Below are positions 1 to 5,500 of a DNA stretch of 6,661 bases, piece by piece (the stretch's first letter is position 1; the number at the start of each line of letters is the position of its first letter). A model generated the notes under the pieces. That model was not told where the DNA came from, did no database searches, and saw only the letters and a list, made by a program, of their open reading frames with translations. Position numbers and translations under genes: made by a program. The stretch is from Sphingomonadaceae bacterium. Its GTDB lineage: Bacteria > Pseudomonadota > Alphaproteobacteria > Sphingomonadales > Sphingomonadaceae. The stretch spans positions 1 through 6,661 of the forward strand of contig RFSU01000127.1 in NCBI GenBank assembly GCA_009923795.1, in the 5' to 3' direction.

Positions 1-194
1 ATATTGGCCAGCTGAATGGCTGGGCCATCGGCCATCGGATCTGTAAAGGGCATGCCCAGTTCGATGACATCGGCGCCACCTTCAACCAGTGCATCCAAAA
101 TCGCGCCGGTTTCAGCGGGTGAGGGGTCTCCACCGGTTACAAATGTCACCAGCGCCGGATGGGCTTTGGCAAAAGCACGGGCAAGCCGGGTCAC
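1..194 (-). CDS. trpA: Tryptophan synthase alpha subunit, N-terminal part (cut by window edge)
   Basis: The alpha subunit of tryptophan synthase cleaves indole-3-glycerol phosphate to indole and glyceraldehyde 3-phosphate and passes indole to TrpB through a tunnel. The first 64 codons are visible. The VTFVTGGDP strand, the VIELGMPF motif and the DPMADGP motif are diagnostic. Glu45 and Asp56 match catalytic Glu49 and Asp60 of the enterobacterial enzyme. The start is GTG at 194-192, overlapping the trpB stop in a GTGA arrangement. A nearby ATG (196-194) is out of frame because it is the last sense codon of trpB. A strong GGGAG ribosome site lies 7 nt upstream of the GTG. The gene is the last one visible in the leftward operon; about three quarters of it (judged by the usual length near 270 residues) lies beyond the left edge. 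Identification is secure. Confidence 0.97.
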   Translation of the reverse strand, partial: MTRLARAFAKAHPALVTFVTGGDPSPAETGAILDALVEGGADVIELGMPFTDPMADGPAIQLAN

Positions 195-1399
195 ATCTGT
201 ACTCCCAAAGCCTCAGCGACGGTGAAAATATCCTTATCGCCCCGGCCGCATAAATTGGCGATGATGATCTTGTCTTTGCTCATCCCCGGGGCAATGCGCC
301 CAACAGCGGCCAATGCATGGCTTGGCTCGAGCGCAGGGATAATCCCCTCCGTACGGCAGAGCATCTGGAAGGCGGCCAGCGCCTCTGTGTCTGTCGCGCT
401 GTCATAGCGCACCCGGCCAATATCCTTCAGCCAGGCATGTTCGGGACCAATTCCCGGATAATCGAGGCCCGCCGAAATACTGTGTGCTTCGTCAATCTGG
501 CCGTCCTCATCCTGCAACAAGAAGGTCTTATTGCCATGGAGAATACCGGGCGTTCCGCCTGCCAAGCTCGCGGCATGTTGCTTCTCAAGGCCATGGCCGG
601 CGGCCTCGATGCCGAGCATGTCAACATCCTTGTCATCCAAAAATGGGTGGAAAAGTCCAATTGCGTTGGATCCGCCCCCAATGGCCGCGACCAGCAGATC
701 GGGCAAACGCCCTTCGCGTTCCAACATTTGGGCGCGTGCTTCTTTGCCGATCACCGACTGAAAGTCGCGGACAAGTTCTGGATAGGGATGGGGGCCAGCG
801 GCCGTGCCAATAATGTAAAACGTATCGTGCACATTGGCGACCCAATCGCGCAGGGCCTCATTCATCGCATCTTTGAGCGTCCGGGATCCGCTTTCAACCG
901 CACGGACTTCTGCGCCCAAAAGCTTCATTCGGAATACGTTGGGGGCCTGCCGCTCAATATCGCGGGCCCCCATATAGACGACGCAGGGCAAGCCAAATCG
1001 GGCCGCGACGGTCGCGGTTGCCACGCCATGCTGCCCCGCACCGGTTTCTGCGATAATCCGGGTCTTGCCCATACGCTTGGCAAGCAGGATCTGCCCGATG
1101 CAGTTATTAATTTTGTGAGCGCCCGTGTGGTTCAGTTCGTCACGCTTGAAGTAGATTTTCGCGCCGCCAAGCTCCTCGGTCAGGCGCTCAGCGAAATAAA
1201 GTGGGCTTGGCCGGCCGACATAATGGGTTAGCAGATCATCAAACTGGGCGGCAAAGGCAGGGTCCTGCTTTGCGGCGCGATATTCGCGCTCAAGCTCCAA
1301 AACGCAGGGCATAAGCGTTTCTGCGACATAGCGGCCACCAAAGGCCCCGAAATGCCCGCGATCGTCGGGCTGCGTGCGTAGAGAGTTGGTCAGTGTCAT
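191..1399 (-). CDS. trpB: Tryptophan synthase beta subunit (PLP enzyme)
   Basis: TrpB condenses indole with L-serine to make L-tryptophan using pyridoxal phosphate (PLP), in a cytosolic alpha2-beta2 complex with TrpA. The 402-residue length is normal. The HTGAHKINN motif gives the PLP Schiff-base Lys96 (Lys87 in Salmonella), ETGAGQHG gives catalytic Glu118 (Glu109 in Salmonella), and GGGSN at 241-245 is the PLP phosphate loop. The C-terminal motif reads CGRGDKD: Cys384 stands where the Salmonella enzyme has Ser377, the residue that contacts the PLP ring nitrogen. The ATG at 1399-1397 overlaps the trpF stop (ATGA), and no clear Shine-Dalgarno site precedes it, so translation is probably coupled to trpF. 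The stop overlaps the trpA start. Identification is secure. Confidence 0.99.
   Translation of the reverse strand: MTLTNSLRTQPDDRGHFGAFGGRYVAETLMPCVLELEREYRAAKQDPAFAAQFDDLLTHYVGRPSPLYFAERLTEELGGAKIYFKRDELNHTGAHKINNCIGQILLAKRMGKTRIIAETGAGQHGVATATVAARFGLPCVVYMGARDIERQAPNVFRMKLLGAEVRAVESGSRTLKDAMNEALRDWVANVHDTFYIIGTAAGPHPYPELVRDFQSVIGKEARAQMLEREGRLPDLLVAAIGGGSNAIGLFHPFLDDKDVDMLGIEAAGHGLEKQHAASLAGGTPGILHGNKTFLLQDEDGQIDEAHSISAGLDYPGIGPEHAWLKDIGRVRYDSATDTEALAAFQMLCRTEGIIPALEPSHALAAVGRIAPGMSKDKIIIANLCGRGDKDIFTVAEALGVQM
202..206 (-). promoter_or_regulatory. Ribosome binding site of trpA
   Basis: GGGAG on the minus strand lies inside the last codons of trpB and is 7 nt from the GTG start of trpA. It decides the GTG start, since the overlapping ATG is out of frame. 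The upstream trpF and trpB starts have no comparable site. Confidence 0.75.
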
Positions 1400-2037
1400 A
1401 AGTTGTTGGTCGCTTTAAGGAATGCGCTGATCTTGTCCACATCCTTCAAACCGGGCGTGGCTTCAACACCAGAAGAAACATCAAAAAAATCGGCCCCTGT
1501 CACGCGATGTGCTTCGGCCACATTTTGTGCATCAAGGCCTCCTGCTAAAACCCAAGGAAGGGGATGCCGAATGCCCCGCAACAGGGACCAGTCAAAGCGA
1601 AGCCCCGAACCTCCTGGAAGATGGGCACCCTTGGGAGGCTTTGCATCGTAAAGGATACGATCGGCGGCCCCCACATAATTTTCTGCGCCCTTAACATCCG
1701 CCTCAGACCGAATGGGAACTGCTTTCCAAAGCTCAAGTCCGGGGGATTTGAAGCGCGCGATCAACTCTGGTGTCTCTTCCCCATGGAATTGAACTGCGTC
1801 TAGCTTTGGCAGATAGGCTTTAACTTCATCAATAAAAATATGTTCTGGATCAACTACTAATGCTACGATCTTTAGAAATGATGGTAGCGAAGTGGTTAGA
1901 TTTCTCGCGCTTTCAAGAGTAATGTTGCGCGGGCTTTTTGCGAAGAAAACAAGGCCGATATGGGTTGCGCCCCCGGCGATTGCGGCTTGCACCGCCTCCG
2001 GCGTTGTAACGCCGCAAATCTTCGTCTGCACAGCCAT
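1396..2037 (-). CDS. trpF: Phosphoribosylanthranilate isomerase
   Basis: TrpF catalyses the Amadori rearrangement of N-(5-phosphoribosyl)anthranilate to CdRP in tryptophan synthesis. It is a monofunctional 213-residue beta-alpha barrel, the usual size. The N-terminal KICGVT motif supplies the catalytic base Cys8, and Asp131 in the ILYDAKP segment is the expected general acid. LPGGSG (140-145), LAGGLD (164-169) and DVSSGVE (186-192) are the family's phosphate-binding and C-terminal barrel motifs. The ATG at 2037 follows the pyrF stop by only 2 nt and has no purine-rich ribosome site, which suggests reinitiation after pyrF. The stop overlaps the trpB start (ATGA). The stretch encoding about residues 46-79 is markedly AT-rich compared with the rest of the gene. 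Identification is secure. Confidence 0.98.
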   Translation of the reverse strand: MAVQTKICGVTTPEAVQAAIAGGATHIGLVFFAKSPRNITLESARNLTTSLPSFLKIVALVVDPEHIFIDEVKAYLPKLDAVQFHGEETPELIARFKSPGLELWKAVPIRSEADVKGAENYVGAADRILYDAKPPKGAHLPGGSGLRFDWSLLRGIRHPLPWVLAGGLDAQNVAEAHRVTGADFFDVSSGVEATPGLKDVDKISAFLKATNNL

Positions 2038-2039
2038 TG

Positions 2040-2714
2040 TTAAAGCGTGGCATCAATGGCGCGGGCGGCTGCATCCGGATCAGTGGCCTGCGTGATGGGG
2101 CGTCCGATCACCAATATTGAGGCGCCGTTGTTCAAGGCCTGACGCGGCGTGACCACGCGCTTTTGATCGCCGATTACGCCATCTGAAGGCCGCACGCCGG
2201 GGACGACGAAAAAGCCACTGGGCCAGATTTTTTTTGCAGCAGCAACTTCATTGCCAGAACAGACAACGCCATCCAGTCCAGCCTCTTTGGCCAGCATTGT
2301 GAGCCGCTCAACCTGATCATGCGGAGATGTGGGCACACCAATTGTCGCCAAATCTGAGCTATCGAGGCTGGTCAGAACCGTAACGCCAACAACTTTGCAT
2401 CCGGAGGGTGCTGCAGCCTTTGCGTCTTCCATCATGGCGCGGCCTCCTGCGGCGTGGACCGTCAAGATGGCAGGCTGGATCGGGCGTAGTGCCTGAATGG
2501 CTTTTGCGACGGTATTTGGAATGTCGTGAAATTTCAGGTCGAGGAAAATGGGCAGGCCATAGTGCGCCATTTCAAGCACGCCGGCTTTCCCATTGGCCAT
2601 GTAGAATTCGAGGCCAAGCTTGATGCCGCCAATATGATGTTTGACCTGCCGCAAGAGATCGCGGGCGCGTTCAATATCTGGTGTGTCGATTGCGACATAG
2701 ACTGGACTGGTCAT
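2040..2714 (-). CDS. pyrF: Orotidine 5'-phosphate decarboxylase
   Basis: PyrF decarboxylates OMP to UMP, the last step of de novo pyrimidine synthesis, without a cofactor. The 224-residue protein carries the family signature DLKFHDIPNTV, with catalytic Asp59, Lys61 and Asp64, and Lys32 in the IKLGLEF strand. VPGVRP (Arg175), GDQKR (Gln184) and VIGRPI (Arg205) match the substrate phosphate-gripping residues of the Bacillus enzyme. The ATG overlaps the stop of the LapA-domain gene (ATGA), with a G-rich stretch 4 nt before it as ribosome site. A run of eight A residues on the coding strand spans codons 160-163. The gene sits between lapA and trpF; in E. coli pyrF also lies downstream of lapA, with lapB between them. 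Identification is secure. Confidence 0.98.
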   Translation of the reverse strand: MTSPVYVAIDTPDIERARDLLRQVKHHIGGIKLGLEFYMANGKAGVLEMAHYGLPIFLDLKFHDIPNTVAKAIQALRPIQPAILTVHAAGGRAMMEDAKAAAPSGCKVVGVTVLTSLDSSDLATIGVPTSPHDQVERLTMLAKEAGLDGVVCSGNEVAAAKKIWPSGFFVVPGVRPSDGVIGDQKRVVTPRQALNNGASILVIGRPITQATDPDAAARAIDATL

Positions 2715-3049
2715 AAAACCCCCGGTGGAACAGCAATTGGCGCTGCACTTGGTGGAATCGTCCCTACTGGCTCTGCCTGCGCGGGTGCAGGTGACAATAG
2801 GCTGCGTGTTTCAGCCAATTGTCGTTCAGTCTGCGACAAGCGGCGCTGAAGCGACCAGCGCGTCGCGCTGTGAAGCAAGTAATAAGGCACAAACCCCAGC
2901 AGAAAAGCTGCGGTCAATGGGATAGGAAGATACGTGTCCAGCAATACGCCGTTCCACACGGTGAGCGTGATGGGCGTCCAATTGGCAACCACAAAAGCGG
3001 ACGCTGCAACGGCGATTGCGACCCAGAATAAGGTTCTCAATAATTGCAT
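2711..3049 (-). CDS. LapA-domain (DUF1049) small inner-membrane protein
   Basis: This 112-residue protein resembles the LapA/YciS family. In E. coli that protein is an inner-membrane partner of LapB in control of lipopolysaccharide synthesis; a similar role here is inference. Two hydrophobic segments are visible, at about residues 5-23 and 41-60. The first ends in VANW, followed by a short loop with a T-V-W pattern, typical of the domain. After the second segment come a basic, heptad-like stretch (about 64-83) that may form a coiled coil, and a Pro/Ala-rich tail. I chose the ATG at 3049 because the GGAG ribosome site (3064-3061) is 11 nt away from it, but only 2 nt from an in-frame TTG at 3058. 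The stop overlaps the pyrF start. It is 30 nt downstream of the patatin-like gene. No lapB follows it. Confidence 0.78.
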   Translation of the reverse strand: MQLLRTLFWVAIAVAASAFVVANWTPITLTVWNGVLLDTYLPIPLTAAFLLGFVPYYLLHSATRWSLQRRLSQTERQLAETRSLLSPAPAQAEPVGTIPPSAAPIAVPPGVL

Positions 3050-3060
3050 AACTGCCAACG

Positions 3061-3064
3061 CTCC
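3061..3064 (-). promoter_or_regulatory. Ribosome binding site of the LapA-domain gene
   Basis: GGAG on the minus strand is the only purine-rich site in the 30-nt gap after the patatin-like gene. Its distance favours the ATG at 3049 over the TTG at 3058. It lies in the loop of a possible small hairpin (see findings). Confidence 0.6.
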
Positions 3065-3079
3065 TGAACTTGGGGCAGA

Positions 3080-5383
3080 TTAGGCCTTTGTTGCCGCTTT
3101 GGCCAGCACGCCATTTGAAATCTCATGGCGGATTTCGGAAAACAAGTTTGGAATGCACGTCAATCGGCCTTCCTCTTCCGCAAGGATAGCTTCAAACATG
3201 CGCCGCTTGAGAGCCGCAATCTCTTCCTTTGGGGCATGTGAGGGCGCGGTTGAACAGACAATGTCAATTAGTCGTTCAGCCCCGTGAAGCCTGCCCCAAA
3301 GATAGTCGTTTTCACGATATTTGCGGCTAAAAAAGGCGCCAAAGCTGTTGAGTTCAATCCCCTTCAGCGTAGCGGTGGCCCCGCCTGCGCGGATGGATTG
3401 GGCATCATCGGGTGAAATTCGGTCGACCTTGATTGGGTTAAACTCTTCCAATCCTTCCCCCTGCAACATCGGCAAAGTTGCAATGTCAAAAAATGGAAAA
3501 CCCAAATAGGTCAGTAAAATTTGTCGGCGCTGCGCTTTGGGACATTGGGCGATGGCAACAGCTAGAGCAGCGTCCACAAGATCGTCTTTGGCTGTCAAAT
3601 TCTGGTCTGTGGCAATGGCATTCAGAAATGCAGCTGCATTATCAACAGGATAGGGTTTGAATCGGGCGGCATTTTGAAGGTCTATAAAGTCCCCCAAAGC
3701 AGCATAAATCGCCTTGATGACGGGTTGGACGGACAGTTCCTTAATATCCCCCTGATCGACCATATGGGTAACGGCTCTGGCGAGAAAGCGCAGGCGGCGG
3801 ATCCGAAATCCGACATCATATTCTTTCAAAAAGTGGATTGTCGGCTCATTTTTACCAGCGCCGGGCGCGCTGATGCGATCAATGCCTTGGCGACGGACTT
3901 CTTGCCATAGCGCCGCACGGAACTGCTCGGCTTGGACATCGTCCAACTGGTGCGCCCTGTTGGCGAGATCGGCCAAGCCCTCCAATATTGTCGATAGCTT
4001 CAGATGGGCATAGCCAGCATAGGCGTAGCCAGCGTCCATGGCAGCGCGTTCCTGTGCTTTGGCGCGCCACGCCGCAACCCGTTTGGGCGTCGGCGTATTG
4101 AGAAAGAATGTTCGCCCAAAAAGGGATTGAATGCGGCTTTCAACCTCTGGCTCCAGCGCATCCATCACATGCTGCATGCGACGAATTCTTATGGATCGTT
4201 GATGCAGGGCGTCTAAATTGTCTCTGATTGGCTGTTCTCGGGGAAGATCCGACATTGATCCCAAAATTGCGGTAAAAAACCCCGGAGCTGACGATCGTCT
4301 GGCGCCGCGCGGCAGCTGAATCGCGGTAATACCGGGCTTGGGATCGATGAAAACAAAGCGCCTATCCACTTCCCGCCGTGCCGGACGATCAGGCAAGGCG
4401 TCAATCGCGGCTTGGAACGGAGCATTGGCGAGCACGGATCCGTCAATAAGGGCGAGCCCAGTTGCGTCTGTTCCTTTGGGAAGGAAGGAGGAGAGAAAAA
4501 TGTCCCGGTCATCCCAGTTCAGGCCTGCCGATCGAGCGAGCCGATCAATTTCACCAACAGAAAGCGGGGGAAATGCGCCGGGGAAACTCGATGTCGCGCG
4601 TCCTGCAAAGGTCAGCGATATGGCGCTGCCCAAGGTCTCTCCTTGATCAGGATCGTGACGAAATCGGATGACGAGGCGGTGCTCCTGCTCCTTTACTTCG
4701 GGTGGGGAGTTGAGGCGCAGCGTTTCGGGATGGCCGTTGAAATCGGTGACGGTAACAGCAAGATCCAAGGGCTGGCCCGGCGGCAATAAAATGGGGCCGG
4801 ATATTTGATTGGCCATTGCGTGAAAAGCGTTGAGCAGGATTTTAGATAACTCGGTGCCCCCAAAAGGCGGCTCAAACCAGCGTGCCCGCACAAACTCGCC
4901 AAGCTTTGTGCGGACTTCCGCCCGCGCTTCTGCGCCAACGGTGGTGTCGACGGTGCCACCGGACTGCCGCCCGACAAACCAAGCAATTGGTGCCGCCCAG
5001 AATTTCGTTAGGCGGCTCATTGGCCGGGCATTCGGGTCTAGCAGCTGATCCACATCGGCCTTTTCGAGCCAGAGTTGGGTCAAGGGCTCAAGCGATTGCC
5101 CTTTGGCGATTGCCTGTGCCAGAAAAATGCCATTAATGCCGCCCGCACTCGCTCCCGTAATTATGTCCGTCAAAACGCGCAGCTTCACGTCGCAGCGCTG
5201 GGCGATATGATCCAAAACCTCAAAATATACACGTTCCGAGGGGAGCAGATTTTCGTCTCCCGCGTGTAAAGCATGGCTGGCGCGGGTGAGCTTCCAGACT
5301 TCCTTGGTGATCCCATGCATATACACTGCAAGGCTGATCCCGCCGTAGCAGACCAGAGCCAATCTGAGTTCTTTCTCACGCAT
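3080..5383 (-). CDS. Patatin-like phospholipase family protein with C-terminal DUF3376-type region
   Basis: This intact 767-residue protein has an N-terminal patatin-type acyl hydrolase domain (about 1-350). The glycine-rich oxyanion motif is at CYGGISLA (12-19), the nucleophile elbow GASAGG gives catalytic Ser79, ATSSFPGAFPP (263-273) is a typical patatin segment, and DGS at 314-316 supplies the catalytic Asp314. The long C-terminal part (about 375-767) contains RKYRENDYLWGRLHGAERL (687-705), which resembles the DUF3376 / 'patatin-related protein' family; size and layout fit that family. A lipid acyl hydrolase activity is expected, but substrate and role are not known. There is no signal peptide or obvious membrane segment. 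The ATG at 5383 has a weak AGG site 8 nt upstream. It is the first gene of the leftward block, 30 nt before the LapA-domain gene, and is divergent from radA. No convincing promoter of its own was found by eye. Confidence 0.9.
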   Translation of the reverse strand: MREKELRLALVCYGGISLAVYMHGITKEVWKLTRASHALHAGDENLLPSERVYFEVLDHIAQRCDVKLRVLTDIITGASAGGINGIFLAQAIAKGQSLEPLTQLWLEKADVDQLLDPNARPMSRLTKFWAAPIAWFVGRQSGGTVDTTVGAEARAEVRTKLGEFVRARWFEPPFGGTELSKILLNAFHAMANQISGPILLPPGQPLDLAVTVTDFNGHPETLRLNSPPEVKEQEHRLVIRFRHDPDQGETLGSAISLTFAGRATSSFPGAFPPLSVGEIDRLARSAGLNWDDRDIFLSSFLPKGTDATGLALIDGSVLANAPFQAAIDALPDRPARREVDRRFVFIDPKPGITAIQLPRGARRSSAPGFFTAILGSMSDLPREQPIRDNLDALHQRSIRIRRMQHVMDALEPEVESRIQSLFGRTFFLNTPTPKRVAAWRAKAQERAAMDAGYAYAGYAHLKLSTILEGLADLANRAHQLDDVQAEQFRAALWQEVRRQGIDRISAPGAGKNEPTIHFLKEYDVGFRIRRLRFLARAVTHMVDQGDIKELSVQPVIKAIYAALGDFIDLQNAARFKPYPVDNAAAFLNAIATDQNLTAKDDLVDAALAVAIAQCPKAQRRQILLTYLGFPFFDIATLPMLQGEGLEEFNPIKVDRISPDDAQSIRAGGATATLKGIELNSFGAFFSRKYRENDYLWGRLHGAERLIDIVCSTAPSHAPKEEIAALKRRMFEAILAEEEGRLTCIPNLFSEIRHEISNGVLAKAATKA

Positions 5384-5442
5384 GCCGACAACCTATCGCT
5401 TGAGCTTGGCCAGTGTCCACCCATTGCAGTTGAATAGCTGCG

Positions 5443-5471
5443 TTGACGCCGTCGAGCATCGCAACTATGTT
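5443..5471 (+). promoter_or_regulatory. Probable sigma-70-type promoter of radA
   Basis: TTGACG (5443-5448, five of six to the -35 consensus) and TATGTT (5466-5471, four of six to the -10 consensus) are separated by exactly 17 nt. Transcription would start near 5478, giving a leader of about 23 nt before the radA ATG. The GTTC-N7-GTTC operator overlaps the -10 element and the start point. This is a prediction from sequence; alphaproteobacterial promoters often have looser -10 elements, so the fit is good for the group. Confidence 0.6.
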
Positions 5472-5483
5472 CCCCTTTCGTTC
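5469..5483 (+). promoter_or_regulatory. Probable LexA (SOS) operator, GTTC-N7-GTTC
   Basis: GTTC at 5469-5472 and GTTC at 5480-5483, separated by seven bases (CCCTTTC), match exactly the direct-repeat operator known for LexA in alphaproteobacteria such as Rhodobacter, Rhizobium and Caulobacter. It starts inside the -10 hexamer of the predicted radA promoter and covers the expected transcription start, the position where a repressor blocks initiation. By eye it is the only such repeat, on either strand, in the window. It also lies 86-100 bp upstream of the divergent patatin-like gene. Confidence 0.68.
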
Positions 5484-5489
5484 ATTATT

Positions 5490-5493
5490 GGAG
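5490..5493 (+). promoter_or_regulatory. Ribosome binding site of radA
   Basis: GGAG lies 7 nt before the ATG at 5501, an ideal spacing, and fixes the radA start. Confidence 0.8.
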
Positions 5494-5500
5494 TTGCCTC

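Noticed and set aside
317..1231. Open frame of 304 codons on the plus strand opposite trpB.
   Set aside because: It lies wholly antisense to an unmistakable trpB, has no ribosome site or recognisable domain, and is the usual long shadow frame of a GC-rich gene.
1483..1489. Run of seven identical bases in trpF as a frameshift site.
   Set aside because: It encodes the conserved Asp-Phe-Phe-Asp stretch in frame, and nothing nearby suggests recoding.
2526..2849. Open frame of 107 codons on the plus strand across the pyrF-lapA junction.
   Set aside because: It is antisense to two supported genes and spans their junction without its own start signals.
3056..3058. TTG as an upstream start of the LapA-domain gene, adding three residues.
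   Set aside because: The GGAG site is only 2 nt away, too close for initiation; the ATG at 3049 is the better start.
4412..4789. Open frame of 125 codons on the plus strand inside the patatin-like gene.
   Set aside because: It is antisense to a coding region with clear patatin motifs, and its translation is of low complexity with no recognisable domain.
5445..5453. Small palindrome GACG-C-CGTC next to the radA -35 element.
   Set aside because: Arms of four bases that do not extend further are expected by chance, and the LexA-type direct repeat explains the region better.
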